A DNA stretch of 64,000 bases from an uncultured Phocaeicola sp. (GCA_947581855.1 CANPVZ010000005.1:115914-179913); one strand, 5' to 3'. Counted from the stretch's first letter, positions 1-11,233 are shown. Translations and numbers: made by a program. The notes: a model not told the origin generated them from the letters alone.

Positions 1-8
1 GTTATTCT

Positions 9-1100
9 TTGGGAGCTTCCAATAAAAATATCATGCTCATGATATGGATTTTCATCCTTGCAGGTGCTTTTGCTCAATCGGCTAAAACAATGGGGGCTAT
101 TGATGCTACGGTAAATCTTACACTTCATATTCTTCCCGATAATCTTTTGTTGGCTGGCATCTTCATTGCCGCTTGTTTTATTTCCTTATCTGTGGGCACC
201 TCAGTTGGTACGATTGTTGCCTTGACTCCTGTAGCGGTGGGGATTGCCGAAAAAACAGGTGTAGATCTTCCATTTATGGTGGCTATAGTTGTGGGCGGTG
301 CATTCTTTGGGGATAACCTCTCTTTTATATCAGATACTACTATTGCTTCCACCAAATCAATGGGTTGCAGAATGCGGGATAAGTTCAAGGTTAATAGTCG
401 GATCGTTGTTCCGGCAGCTTTACTAATATTGGTATTGTATATAGTGCAAGGTGCTCAGGTGCATGAGCCTGCAACATTGCAGAGTGTTGAATGGGTGAAG
501 GTAATTCCTTATTTAATAGTATTGGTAACAGCAATACTAGGATTGAATGTAATGTTTGTTTTGATGTTAGGTATTATTGCAACCGGAATTATCGGGCTAT
601 TGGTCGAGGGATTTACTTTTTTTGATTGGTTTGGAGCAATGGGTACCGGAATTATAGGTATGGGAGAGTTAATTATCATTACTTTACTAGCAGGTGGAAT
701 GTTGGAGTTGATTCGTTACAATGGAGGTATTGAGTATATAATAAACAAGCTGACGCAACATGTAAGAGGTAAGAGAGGAGCCGAACTAAGTATAGCCGCG
801 TTGGTAAGTATAGCCAATCTCTGTACAGCAAACAATACAATTGCTATTATAACGGTCGGCCCTATCGCACATGATATTGCCGACCGATATAAGTTAGATA
901 AGCGGAAAAGCGCTTGTATACTTGATATGTTTTCTTGTCTCATTCAAGGAATTATTCCGTATGGTGCTCAAATGCTTATTGCAGCAGGGTTAGCCTCTAT
1001 TTCGCCATTAAGTATTATTGCTTATTTATATTATCCTATGGCAATGGGACTGTTTGCCTTGTTAAGTATTTTGTTTCGTTACCCGCGTAAGTATTCTTAA
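9..1100 (+). CDS. nhaC: Na+/H+ antiporter, NhaC family (5' end may lie outside the window)
   Basis: Long hydrophobic ORF with NhaC-like segments ([42 protein letters not shown]). Confidence 0.85.
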   Translation: MGASNKNIMLMIWIFILAGAFAQSAKTMGAIDATVNLTLHILPDNLLLAGIFIAACFISLSVGTSVGTIVALTPVAVGIAEKTGVDLPFMVAIVVGGAFFGDNLSFISDTTIASTKSMGCRMRDKFKVNSRIVVPAALLILVLYIVQGAQVHEPATLQSVEWVKVIPYLIVLVTAILGLNVMFVLMLGIIATGIIGLLVEGFTFFDWFGAMGTGIIGMGELIIITLLAGGMLELIRYNGGIEYIINKLTQHVRGKRGAELSIAALVSIANLCTANNTIAIITVGPIAHDIADRYKLDKRKSACILDMFSCLIQGIIPYGAQMLIAAGLASISPLSIIAYLYYPMAMGLFALLSILFRYPRKYS

Positions 1101-3304
1101 AGGTGCTTCCAGTTAAGTCGTAAACTATTGAGCACTACAGATACAGAAGAAAAGGCCATGGCCGCACTGGCAAACATGGGATTGAGTAATATACCGAATG
1201 CAGGGAATAATATTCCGGCAGCAATAGGAATACCTATTACATTGTAGATAAATGCCCAAAAGAGATTCTCTCGAATTAGTTTTACAGTCATTTTAGATAG
1301 TTTAAATGCTTTAGGAAGAAGCATTAAGTCGGAATTAATTAAAGTAATCATTGCTACGTCCATAGCAATATCTGTTCCTTTCCCCATGGCAATGCTAACA
1401 TTTGCCCGGGCAAGAGCTTGAGAGTCATTGATGCCGTCACCGACCATAGCTACGGTTCTTCCGTCATTTTGTAATGATACAATGAAATCTTCCTTATCTT
1501 GTGGCAAAGCTTCTGCTTTGAATAAATCTAAATTCAATTGTCCGGCAATGGCTTGTGCTGCCAAATGCCCGTCTCCGGTGAGCATACATAAATATTTATT
1601 CTGTGTTTGTAAAATTTTTACCGCTTCGTAGCTGGTAGGCTTAATGGAATCGCTGATGGCGATAACTGCTAAGAGTTCCTCTTCTTTTCCGAAATATACC
1701 AAGCTTTTAGCTTCATGTTCATATGTTTTAACCATATCGGCCATCGTATCCGAGAAATGGATATTATACCGTTTCAGCATACGTTGACTTCCGACCCAAA
1801 AGATTTCATTTTCTTTTGCAACTTTAATACCCTCTCCTACTATATTTTCAAACATATCTAGAGAGGCCGGAACTATATTTTCTTTCTCAAGTGTTAGGGT
1901 AATTGCTTTCGCTAATGGATGTTCCGATTTAAGTTCTGCTGCATAAAGAATATTTTTATAATCCATATCACTTGGTCGGTTCCATAACCATCCGGTAACT
2001 TTTGGACGGCCTTCGGTAAGTGTGCCTGTTTTGTCGAATACAATAGTATCTACTTTGCGCAATTCTTCTAGTGCTACGGCATCTTTGATAAGTATATGTG
2101 CATTGGCTCCTTTCCCGATTCCTACCATTAGTGCGGTGGGGGTTGCTAAACCTAATGCGCAGGGACAAGCAATGACCAATACCGATACAGCAGATAAGAG
2201 TGCATGAGAAAAATAATTACTTCCTCCTACCAATATCCATATAATAAAAGTAATAATGGATAGTGCAATAACGGTTGGTACAAAAATAGAAGTTACTTTG
2301 TCAACCATGCGCTGTACAGGCGCTTTAGAACCTTGTGCCTCTTGTACCATACGAATAATTTGTGCCAATACTGTTGCACTTCCAACTTTTTCGGCACATA
2401 AAATGAATGCTCCGGTTTGATTGATGGTTCCCGCCAAAACTTTGTCTCCTGGTTTTTTCTCTACCGGAATAGGTTCTCCGGAAATCATACTTTCATCAAT
2501 AAAAGAATTACCTTTGGTGACAGAACCATCTACAGGAATCTTTTCTCCCGGATGAACACTGATTAAATCTCCTATTTGCAAAAGAGCTATTCTTATCTCT
2601 TCTTCTTTTCCGTTTCGTATAACTCGTGCCGTTTGCGGCTGTAATCCCATCAGTTTGCGAATGGCTGAAGACGTTTTTCCTTTTGCTTTTTCTTCCATAA
2701 GTTTGCCGGTTAAAACAAAAGCGATAATCATCGTGGAAGCCTCATAATACACATGTGGTTCAAGTCCTCTTTCTATCCAGAACTGCGGAAAGAATGTATT
2801 GAATAAGCTAAAAAGAAAAGCGATGGAAGTACTGAGAGCTACTAATGTATCCATGTTGCTGCTTTTCTGTTTTAATTGTTTCCATGCGTTAATGTAGAAG
2901 TTGCGTCCAAAATAAAATACAGGCAATGAAATAACTAACAGAATGTAGCTAATACCGGGAAAGTGCATAAAAAACATACCGAGAATGGCGACTGGCAAGG
3001 CAAATACCCATGCGTTAATTGTTTTCCGTTTCATTTCTTGGTACTGCTCATTCTCTATTATTTCTAATTCTTTCTCTGGGCTCTCAGAATCAATAATCAG
3101 ATCAAAGCCTATTTTCCTAACTGCATTTTGTAAGGATTGAGGAGTTTGTATATCTTCATATTCTATTGTTACCGTGTTGGCTGCTAAGTTTACATTTGCT
3201 TCATGTACTCCTTCTTGTTTGGATAAAGCCTTTTCCACATTTTTTGCACATACTGCGCAATGCATACCTGTTACAGGATAAGTCTTTTTTATAATATGAT
3301 TCAT
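1097..3304 (-). CDS. copA: Copper-translocating P1B-type ATPase with N-terminal heavy-metal-associated domain
   Basis: HMA motif GMHCAVC, CPC in [35 protein letters not shown]. Confidence 0.95.
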   Translation of the reverse strand: MNHIIKKTYPVTGMHCAVCAKNVEKALSKQEGVHEANVNLAANTVTIEYEDIQTPQSLQNAVRKIGFDLIIDSESPEKELEIIENEQYQEMKRKTINAWVFALPVAILGMFFMHFPGISYILLVISLPVFYFGRNFYINAWKQLKQKSSNMDTLVALSTSIAFLFSLFNTFFPQFWIERGLEPHVYYEASTMIIAFVLTGKLMEEKAKGKTSSAIRKLMGLQPQTARVIRNGKEEEIRIALLQIGDLISVHPGEKIPVDGSVTKGNSFIDESMISGEPIPVEKKPGDKVLAGTINQTGAFILCAEKVGSATVLAQIIRMVQEAQGSKAPVQRMVDKVTSIFVPTVIALSIITFIIWILVGGSNYFSHALLSAVSVLVIACPCALGLATPTALMVGIGKGANAHILIKDAVALEELRKVDTIVFDKTGTLTEGRPKVTGWLWNRPSDMDYKNILYAAELKSEHPLAKAITLTLEKENIVPASLDMFENIVGEGIKVAKENEIFWVGSQRMLKRYNIHFSDTMADMVKTYEHEAKSLVYFGKEEELLAVIAISDSIKPTSYEAVKILQTQNKYLCMLTGDGHLAAQAIAGQLNLDLFKAEALPQDKEDFIVSLQNDGRTVAMVGDGINDSQALARANVSIAMGKGTDIAMDVAMITLINSDLMLLPKAFKLSKMTVKLIRENLFWAFIYNVIGIPIAAGILFPAFGILLNPMFASAAMAFSSVSVVLNSLRLNWKHL

Positions 3305-3544
3305 ATGACTTTTTAAGTTTTTATTTTTTATATAACCTTTTTTCGGAAAGGTTTGTTCAAAGGTACAAACTTTCCTTTATAAAGTAATTTATCTCTTCTA
3401 AAATTATGAAAGATTTAAGTTTCCCTTCAGATGGCTACTTAATTTTTTTCTTTTTCTGGTTGTTCGTAAAAAGTTGTTTCTTGTGTGTTCTATCTTGCTA
3501 ATTTTGTGTACTTTTGTCCCTTAAGAATTAAACTATGTGGAAAA

Positions 3545-4339
3545 ATGAAGAAGAAAGATATTTTTAGAATAACAATAACTACATATTGTTTTTTATCTAT
3601 GCTTGGCTGTAACAAAGCCCCAGTAAGTGAGACTATATTTAAATCTATACAGATAGCGGAACAGGTGCCTTTGATGCCAGATACACTCTCGCCGGCATGT
3701 AACATCAATATAGATTTTAATTATGCGGTGAGTGAAGATTCCGTAGCTTATTATATAAATAGGGAAATAGTGAAAGCTGCTTTCGGATATGAAGCTCTTT
3801 CCCCGGAAGTGGCCGTAGATTCTTTTGTAGCACATTATACTCATAATTATATTCATGACTTGCTTCCGTATTACAAAGAGGATAAGGAATCTGGTAAAGA
3901 AGGTTTGGGATGGTACAACTACTATTATCATCTGAAAACGGATATGCAAAAAGGTAAGGAAGGTGTATTAAATTATATTATGGAAATGAACAGTTATGAG
4001 GGAGGTGCACATGGAAATCAGGTAAACACTTACCTTAATTTTTATGCGGAAAGCGGTAAACTTATTACATTAGATGACTTGTTTGGGCCCGGATATGAAA
4101 CTTCATTAAATATACTCTTATTAAAGGCTTTAATGGAAAAGGTAGGAGTAACTTCAATGGAAGCTTTACAAGAAAAGGGATATTTGTTATGGACCTCCAT
4201 TTATCCTTCCAAGAATTTTCTTTTAAAAAGCAATGATATTGAATTTTTGTATAATGCTTACGAAATAGCTCCGTATGTAGTTGGAGTAACCGTGTTAAAG
4301 ATCCCTTATGATGAATTAGCAGATATGTTAAAAAAATAA
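3545..4339 (+). CDS. Lipoprotein, DUF3298/DUF4163-like
   Basis: ORF 3485-4339; probable start at MKKKDIFRI (3545) followed by lipobox-like LSMLGC; contains MNSYEGGAHGN typical of DUF3298-type proteins. Confidence 0.65.
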   Translation: MKKKDIFRITITTYCFLSMLGCNKAPVSETIFKSIQIAEQVPLMPDTLSPACNINIDFNYAVSEDSVAYYINREIVKAAFGYEALSPEVAVDSFVAHYTHNYIHDLLPYYKEDKESGKEGLGWYNYYYHLKTDMQKGKEGVLNYIMEMNSYEGGAHGNQVNTYLNFYAESGKLITLDDLFGPGYETSLNILLLKALMEKVGVTSMEALQEKGYLLWTSIYPSKNFLLKSNDIEFLYNAYEIAPYVVGVTVLKIPYDELADMLKK

Positions 4340-4357
4340 AGACAAAAGGATATTATT

Positions 4358-4978
4358 ATGGAACAATTACTCTCCTATTTTCCTGATTTGACGGAAAAGC
4401 AACGTGAACAATTTGCTGCCTTATATGATTTATATACAGACTGGAACGCAAAAATCAATGTGATCTCCCGAAAGGATATTATGAATCTTTATGAACATCA
4501 TGTGCTTCATTCATTAGGTATTGCCAAGGTTATTCATTTCAAACCGGGGACAAAAGTAATGGATTTGGGAACGGGAGGAGGTTTTCCGGGAATTCCGCTG
4601 GCTATTCTTTTTCCGGAAGTGCAGTTTCATTTGGTCGATAGTATCGGAAAAAAGATAAAGGTTGCTACAGAGGTTGCTTCAGCTATAGGGTTGACAAATG
4701 TTTCATTTAGACATTGCCGTGCTGAGGAAGAAAAGCAATTTTTTGATTTTGTGGTAAGTCGTGCAGTAATGCCTTTGGCAGATCTCGTTAAGATTATTCG
4801 TAAGAATATCTCGAAAGAGCAACACAATGCTTACCCAAATGGACTAATTTGTTTAAAAGGTGGCGAATTGGAACATGAGACTATGCCTTTGAAAAATCAT
4901 GTAATTGTTTATAATTTGCGGGATTATTTTAAAGAAGAATATTTTGCTACTAAAAAAATTGTATACGTGTTCTTATAA
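4358..4978 (+). CDS. rsmG: 16S rRNA (guanine-N7)-methyltransferase RsmG (GidB)
   Basis: VMDLGTGGGFPGIPLAILFPE SAM motif; VVSRAV; NVISRKDI. Confidence 0.95.
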   Translation: MEQLLSYFPDLTEKQREQFAALYDLYTDWNAKINVISRKDIMNLYEHHVLHSLGIAKVIHFKPGTKVMDLGTGGGFPGIPLAILFPEVQFHLVDSIGKKIKVATEVASAIGLTNVSFRHCRAEEEKQFFDFVVSRAVMPLADLVKIIRKNISKEQHNAYPNGLICLKGGELEHETMPLKNHVIVYNLRDYFKEEYFATKKIVYVFL

Positions 4979-4990
4979 ATAAAGAATAAG

Positions 4991-5632
4991 ATGTTGACAG
5001 TTAAGAAGTTTGAATTTAATATGCTTCCCGTTAATACATATGTAGTATGGGATGAGACGAAAGAAGCGGTTGTAATTGATGCCGGATGTTATTTTGATTC
5101 GGAAAAACAAGCGTTGAAGGATTATATTTTAAAGAATGAATTAACGATTAAACATTTGTTGAATACCCATTTGCATTTTGATCATGTATTCGGCAATCCG
5201 TTCATGTTTAAAGAGTTTGGTTTAAAAGCAGAAGCACATGAGGCGGATTTGTCTTGGCTTGAACAAATTACGGAACGGGTTAAATCGTTTGGTATTATGA
5301 ATTGTGAGCCGCCAGTTCCTTTGAAAGGATACTTGTATGAAGGAGATACGGTTACCTTCGGAACACATACCTTTACCATATTCCATATACCGGGTCACTC
5401 TTTGGGTTCTCTTGTGTATTATTGTGCGGAAGAAAAAGTGTTATTTACAGGTGATGTACTTTTTGAACACAGTATCGGCCGTACAGATTTGGGAGGAGGA
5501 ACAGAAGAACAGTTAATACAGGGCATAAAAACTAAACTTTTTCCTTTGCCTGATGATACTCTTGTCTATCCGGGACATGGACCGGAAACTACTATCGGAT
5601 CAGAAAAGGAATACAATATTTATTTAAGATAA
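4991..5632 (+). CDS. MBL-fold metallo-hydrolase (glyoxalase II-like)
   Basis: NTHLHFDHVFG, FTGDVLFEHSIGRTDLGGG, VYPGHGPETTIG. Confidence 0.9.
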   Translation: MLTVKKFEFNMLPVNTYVVWDETKEAVVIDAGCYFDSEKQALKDYILKNELTIKHLLNTHLHFDHVFGNPFMFKEFGLKAEAHEADLSWLEQITERVKSFGIMNCEPPVPLKGYLYEGDTVTFGTHTFTIFHIPGHSLGSLVYYCAEEKVLFTGDVLFEHSIGRTDLGGGTEEQLIQGIKTKLFPLPDDTLVYPGHGPETTIGSEKEYNIYLR

Positions 5633-5656
5633 AATATTTTAGTAGCATATCTGTTG

Positions 5657-6760
5657 TTATAGTATTACTTTGTCATAATCCGTAAGTGGGTGAGTAAACC
5701 AAAAGCAGGAGCCTTTTCCTACTTCGGATTTGACTCCGATGTCTCCGTCAAATTGTTTTTACGATGCTTTGGCAAATGGATAAACCTAGACCTGTACCGG
5801 GAATAAAGCTATTAAGCTTAACGAAACGTTCGAATATTTGTTTCTGTTGTTTTTCGGTTATACCGCTTCCCGTGTCACTAACATAGCATTTGAATTTCTT
5901 TTCCATTATCTCGTATCCTAAAGTAATCTTTCCTTTATTGGTAAACTTAATGGCATTGTTGATAAAATTAGTTATGACTTGAGTTATCCGTTTTTTATCA
6001 CTTCTTATACATAAATGTTGAGCTCCAGGAGTAAACAATAAGCTTAACTCCCGGTTTTGTTTTTACTTTCAATGCATTTATAATATCAGAGCATAACTGA
6101 TTCATATCCACATCTTCTTCAATCATTTCGATAATACCTGATTCAATTTTAGACAAATCTAATATATCTGAAATAAGTTGTAACAAGAGTTCATTGTTTT
6201 TCTCAACAATTTGGAGATATTCTTTTCGTTCTTCTTTATTATCTGTTTCGGTAAGCAAAGTGGAAAATCCTACAATAGCGTTGAGAGGGGTACGTATTTC
6301 GTGGCTCATATTTGCTAAAAAAGCAGATTTAAGGCGGTTTGCCTCCTCTGTCTTTTCCCGGTTTCTGTAAAGTTCGATACATAAGGAAATAATGTTGGCT
6401 AAAGATGAAAACCATTGATAATCGTTATCTGTCCATTTCCGATATTCGTGTACCATATCTACTCCCATATATCCCCAAACTTTATCATTGGCAATGAGCG
6501 GGACGACCATGAGAGATTTTATATTCTGTTTCGTCAGTATTAAATATATATCCATTCCTTCCGGTGGAATATCTTTTAAAGAAGATAGAATAATAGGATG
6601 TCTGTTTATCAATTCCGTAGACCACCATCCGAAATCTTCAATTTTTAAAAACTGGAGCTTTGCTTTTTCTGTTGAAATGTTGTTTTTAACTACTTTATAT
6701 ATACAAAAAGTTGCAGTCCGATTCTGTTTATAGTTATCAATAACAATTTCAGAATTATTT
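5657..6760 (-). pseudogene. Sensor histidine kinase remnant (GAF-like + HisKA + HATPase) with frameshifts and no intact start
   Basis: [23 protein letters not shown] (HisKA) in one frame, NFINNAIKFTNKGKI...GTGLGLSICQSIVK in a second, QFDGDIGVKSEVGKGSCFWFTHPLTDYDKVIL in a third; upstream [38 protein letters not shown] continues in frame to a TGA without a start. Confidence 0.85.
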
Positions 6761-6802
6761 CACTGCAACTCTTCTTTTCAAATATATACTGTAAAATGAT
6801 AT

Positions 6803-8305
6803 TTATCCGCAATGGAAATACTTCTTGACTAATGCAAGCATTTTATCAGGCTTATCAGCTATATCGCTTCTTAGAGTAGCATCATTATAGCTACGTAGTT
6901 TTTTTATGATTCCGTCAATCATAGCTGGACTGAATACATTATATTGCTCATATACTTCTCTTTGTTTTTGTAAACATTCCGCTGAAGCATAACAGCTGTC
7001 TGGCAATTGTTTTAATTCTTTCAACTTGTCGGCATTTTCTTGTTGGTGAATATTTACATTTACATAAGTTTTTTCAGCTATATCTAAAGCATCTTTTTGT
7101 TCTATCCCATAGCGGCATGCAACAGCCAGACCGGCTAATAGCTGATAAATGTCTGCCGAGCCATCCGGAGAACGCATTTCGACTGTTTGTTTTTGGGTGG
7201 TATCATAGTGGCTTTCCGGTTCTAACGGGTTAGCTATGGCACACATATTCGAATGGGCTGCCCAACCGAGTGGAACTCTTACCAGTACGGAACGGTTCCT
7301 GTCTCCCCAACAAATGTTGGTTGGTGCTTCTTGATGCGGAACCAAACGGAAGTAAGAAGTAGGGTTAGTGTTGCCAAACGCAGTGATTGATGGTGCAAGT
7401 AACATCATTCCGGCAATAGCTTTTCGGGCTGTATCTGAAAGTTTTCCGTTTTCCAGCATAAGATTTTTTCCATCTTTCATGATGCGCATATGAATATGAA
7501 GTCCTGACCCTGCTTTTCCTGCTGTAATTTTCGGGGCGAACGTAATATCATATCCATACTGGCGAGCCAGATTACGGATAATCCATTTAGCTAACATTAG
7601 CTGGTCAGCCGAATCTTCAATCTTTACAGGTAAGAATTCGATTTCGTTTTGCTCGTAAATAAGTCCGTCTAAAGTGAAATTGCCTACTTCGGAATGACCA
7701 TATTTTATTTGTCCGCCGGCTTGAGAAATATAAGACATGCACTGGGTGCGGAAGTCGTTGAATTTAGCATATGGTGCCGATTCATGATAACCACGTTGGT
7801 CTGTTGCCGGAAACATCTCTTCATCCGGAGCTATTACATAATATTCCAACTCTCCCATAGTCTGAAATTCCAGTCCAGTCTCTTTAGTAAAGGCCTCGCT
7901 CGCTTTTCGCAATGTATATTCCGGAGAACTTTCCAGGGGTTGTCCGTCTTTGTTAAAATAAGAACATAACATAGTTAAAGTCGGTATCTCGGCAAACGGA
8001 TCTAAAAAAGCTGTGCGAAAACGCGGAATAACATATAAGTCACTACTTCCGGCTTCTATAAAGTTAAATAAGCTCGAACCGTCTACCCGCTCACCGCAAG
8101 TCAGGATGGTTTCCAGATACTCTGCATTGTTAATCACAAAATTTAGTGTTTTCAGTCTTCCATCTCCGGCAGGATACATAAAGTTTACCATACGTATATC
8201 CTGAGCGGAAATATACGAGATGATGTCTGCTTTGGTAAATTCTGCAGCCGGTTTTTCTAAAAATGCCACCAACGGATTGGGGCTCATGGTTAATTCTTTG
8301 TTCAT
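6803..8305 (-). CDS. glnA: Glutamine synthetase, catalytic domain family
   Basis: GSGLHIHMRIMKDGKN, NTNPTSYFRLVPHQEAPTNICWGDRNRS, VEMRSPDGSADIY. Confidence 0.92.
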   Translation of the reverse strand: MNKELTMSPNPLVAFLEKPAAEFTKADIISYISAQDIRMVNFMYPAGDGRLKTLNFVINNAEYLETILTCGERVDGSSLFNFIEAGSSDLYVIPRFRTAFLDPFAEIPTLTMLCSYFNKDGQPLESSPEYTLRKASEAFTKETGLEFQTMGELEYYVIAPDEEMFPATDQRGYHESAPYAKFNDFRTQCMSYISQAGGQIKYGHSEVGNFTLDGLIYEQNEIEFLPVKIEDSADQLMLAKWIIRNLARQYGYDITFAPKITAGKAGSGLHIHMRIMKDGKNLMLENGKLSDTARKAIAGMMLLAPSITAFGNTNPTSYFRLVPHQEAPTNICWGDRNRSVLVRVPLGWAAHSNMCAIANPLEPESHYDTTQKQTVEMRSPDGSADIYQLLAGLAVACRYGIEQKDALDIAEKTYVNVNIHQQENADKLKELKQLPDSCYASAECLQKQREVYEQYNVFSPAMIDGIIKKLRSYNDATLRSDIADKPDKMLALVKKYFHCG

Positions 8306-8479
8306 AGTATTTACTGATTGTTTTAAATTTAGTTTCTTTATATAATGATGTTGACATCAAAGTTAGTGAAAAGAAAGGGTTGACAAATTATTTAACGTTA
8401 AATATTCTTTTATTTCTATTAGGCGTATGCTAAATATTAGCATTTTTCTTGATATAAGTTTGGGGAAACCTATGGCTTG

Positions 8480-8700
8480 TTTGGAGATAATCCTTTGTGT
8501 TATAGCTCCAGGTATTCATCTTTTATAACTTTTGTTACATCTATACATTTGAAAGTTGCTAAGTTTACATCATAAAGTAAGCAACCAGAGTGAAAGGTCA
8601 TACCTGATAAGAAAAATGGAAAATTGAAATTACTAGGAGTTTGTCCAGAAACTCCCAATTCTCCTGTAAATGAAGAATCATACCGATTGAAAACATAGAT
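8480..8700 (-). pseudogene. 6-bladed beta-propeller lipoprotein fragment
   Basis: Reverse-strand translation IYVFNRYDSSFTGELGVSGQTPSNFNFPFFLSGMTFHSGCLLYDVNLATFKCIDVTKVI resembles the N-terminal blade of Bacteroides 6-bladed propeller lipoproteins; no complete ORF. Confidence 0.5.
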
Positions 8701-8999
8701 AAAAAACTTTCTATTTTATAGATAACGATAAGTAAAGAATCACATATTCCATCCTCATATCAGCTTCTTTCCGTGTTCCCTTTCAATCCGTTTTTTATAG
8801 AGCAGAAAATATCGTTCGTTTATCAGCATAACATCCCTTTTCTTCGAAACATACTGAGGACTGAATCGGACAATATTCCATCCTATCTTTTTCTTTATTT
8901 GGAAAAGCTTTGATAAATACGTCTCTGTTTTCTTTTTTCCAAAACAGAACACATGATGCAAGTGCTTATGTCGTATAAGTGCAGGTGAAGTCTATTATA

Positions 9000-9457
9000 T
9001 TTAGACTTCGCTAATTTATTAAAAGAATTACAGTTCATACTTTAAGAAGGCAGGATTTTTAAGTACAGGGCTACGTGCTCGTAATATAAATATTTTTCTT
9101 TTTTATCTATGGATATTGAATAAACATGCTGGTTCACTTGTAAGTCTTCAGGAGTTACAGTCTTATTACCCAAAATAGAAATTATATCGGATGGAAATAT
9201 TACCCACTGAATCTATTTGATAAATATTAGGATCACTAAAAATCGGGTCTATCATGATAACGTAGAAATTTTCTTGTATTGGTACTGACTATGGGTATTG
9301 CAGGAAATTCATCTCTTATGATATTGAAGTTTTTATCTACTTGATACATAAAATGAAGGGGCGATCTATTTTTTTCATTGTTTTCAAAATCCATTCTTTT
9401 TTCCAAAAAATAATATCTGCCAGAGAGAGCTTTATAAAAATAAAAAGGATTACTCAA
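9000..9457 (-). pseudogene. 6-bladed beta-propeller lipoprotein, C-terminal fragments
   Basis: MSNPFYFYKALSGRYYFLEKRMDFENNEKNRSPLHFMYQVDKNFNIIRDEFPAIP, then a separate-frame piece ending VTPEDLQVNQHVYSISIDKKEKYLYYEHVALYLKILPS. Confidence 0.5.
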
Positions 9458-9467
9458 TCCTTTTTAT

Positions 9468-9697
9468 TTAAGTTTCTTGAATCGTTTTCTTCATAGATAG
9501 TTTCCCTGATATAAAATAGTATTCTATTTTTTGGAAATTATCAGTATATGATTCGTTATAGGTTAGTACTTCCATATTTTCCGTAGCAAGACTTGATAAA
9601 TATAATTTTTTACTTTGTGTATTGTATACGGTTATTCCCGTAGCATCAATTACTGCTGTTGCCATATATCTATATTTTATACTTTTTTCTTGTTTGT
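9468..9697 (-). pseudogene. NVEALT-like leader/secreted peptide remnant
   Basis: KKSIKYRYMATAVIDATGITVYNTQSKKLYLSSLATENMEVLTYNES; ENMEVLTYNE aligns with the NVEALT-type motif after a hydrophobic leader; upstream KKSIKY is in frame but its expected ATG is lost. Confidence 0.5.
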
Positions 9698-9945
9698 AAA
9701 ATTGCTATTATCGAGTATATTAGCCTTTATATATTCCTAAATGTGAAGGCGCCCCTTTCCCACCCTCTTCAAAAAAAGATACTCTATTTAAATGTATACT
9801 AATTTACTAGTTGTTTAACTAAAAGACGGACATTTTATTTATCTAAGCAATTCACGTAGAGGAATCGTAAGAAGCATATGTATTATTACCATAAATATTG
9901 GCTTTCAGAGAGAAAAATCCATAAAAAGATGTTTGCATTCCTAAT

Positions 9946-10250
9946 TTTATTCTTCAAAATTAGGAATATTTCTATATTTGTAATTATATTTGCAGCCGTA
10001 ACGTAAAGATATTACGTCACAACATTTATTGAAAAAAGCATTAGCTTTTTATTCTTGTTAAAGGGAATCTCGAACACTCACTTTTGCAGTGCAAGAAGAA
10101 AAAGAGAATGCCCATTACTTTGATATATAGTAAAATTATATATCTAAAAAGTGTGGGCTATTTCTTTTTATTCGTACTGCAAAACTTAGTTCGAGGAAGT
10201 TAACTTTAACGAATGAGAGATAGAAATACCCACATTTGTTTTTTATTCGT
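9946..10250 (+). ncRNA. Candidate structured RNA, copy 1 (repeat of 18965-19255)
   Basis: TATATTTG -7 box just upstream; hairpin ACGTAA(10001)/TTACGT(10012); nested helices GTTAAAG(10057)/CTTTAAC(10204), CTCGAAC(10069)/GTTCGAG(10189), TTTTGCAGTGC(10082)/GTACTGCAAAA(10174), GCCCA(10110)/TGGGC(10154), GATATATA(10122)/TATATATC(10137). Confidence 0.6.
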
Positions 10251-10516
10251 TGTTCTTTATCGAAATTCTGATATAGCTTATTACAGAACAATGCAAGGAG
10301 AGAAAAAGTTCTTTGCCTCTTTTTATTTATATGTGATTTGTTTAGAATAAATAGTTATACTTTAAATATAGGTAATGCATATGAAGCATGATACTTAACA
10401 TTTATAATTTCAGCTCAAGTTAGGTTTCATGACATTATTGGAAGTAAAATGTTAAATAAAAGTGAATGTCTCATACGGAACTTAAATTTAGCTTCGGTTC
10501 TCTTTATATAGAGTTT

Positions 10517-10645
10517 TTGTTTTCTACTACCACTACTATCACTATTTTTCTGAAATATCGGTTGACAATGACTTTAAGGTGTGGTGGTAGTAGATTTCTC
10601 AATATGCAGAAAGTAGCTACTACCACCACTTTTAGCTGTTTTTTA
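10517..10645. repeat. CTACTACCACYAC direct and inverted repeats
   Basis: CTACTACCACTACTATCAC, GTGGTGGTAGTAG and CTACTACCACCAC within about 120 bp; the last two form a 13-bp perfect inverted repeat. Confidence 0.6.
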
Positions 10646-10716
10646 CCAACAGATAAGCGGTAAGTTGCGCTTTCCTAAGAATTTAGTGTACGGCTTCCAC
10701 GCATATTCCTGTCGTG

Positions 10717-10804
10717 ATGTTTCAGTAGTTTCTAGCGCTTGAAACAAAAGTTTCATGCGTTTGAAACTGTAGTTTCAATATTGTGATGGTTGTTTTCATG
10801 AAGT
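10717..10804. repeat. 22-bp-period degenerate tandem repeat with GAAACnnnnGTTTC core
   Basis: gatgtttcagtagtttctagcg / cttgaaacaaaagtttcatgcg / tttgaaactgtagtttcaatat / tgtgatggttgttttcatgaag, each 22 nt. Confidence 0.55.
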
Positions 10805-11093
10805 AATTTGTCGTTTACCTGTGGGAACTTCAGACGAATTTAAAGAGATGGACTAATATGCTTTCTATTTTCTTAAAGCAATCCCCAATAGTGTCGGAAT
10901 ATTGCTAGAGTTCAAAAGTCGAATGATATATAATTTGTACTATGGTACACAAATTATGGAATAAAAACATGTGAATAGGTACAAAGATTTCACTGTCTTT
11001 TGATAGATATCAGCTTGTTTTCCGCTATTGACATATTAATCGGTGCATAAAGGATGGGCAGTATAAAAAAGGAAAAATATCAATATAATTAAA

Positions 11094-11133
11094 AAAGAAG
11101 CTGACTAACTTTTGATTGTTAGACAGCTTCTGG
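11094..11133 (-). terminator. Rho-independent terminator downstream of the propeller remnant
   Basis: AGAAGCTGTCTAAC-AATCAAAA-GTTAGTCAGCTTCTTTTTT on the minus strand. Confidence 0.7.
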
Positions 11134-11233
11134 CGGTTTGATTCTCCCATTATCCATTCGTTGTCCGGAGACGATAGGCAAAGGAATAATTCAGTACGAT
11201 CGTCATGTACATTCATTAATTTTTATATTATGA

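Noticed and set aside
8755-8961. 68-aa ORF in the island (YFLLYKKRIEREHGKKLI)
   Set aside because: May be a remnant gene, but no family could be recognised by eye
10466-10663. 65-aa ORF with a TTTT stretch
   Set aside because: Thr run is produced by the CTACTACCACCAC repeats, not a plausible protein
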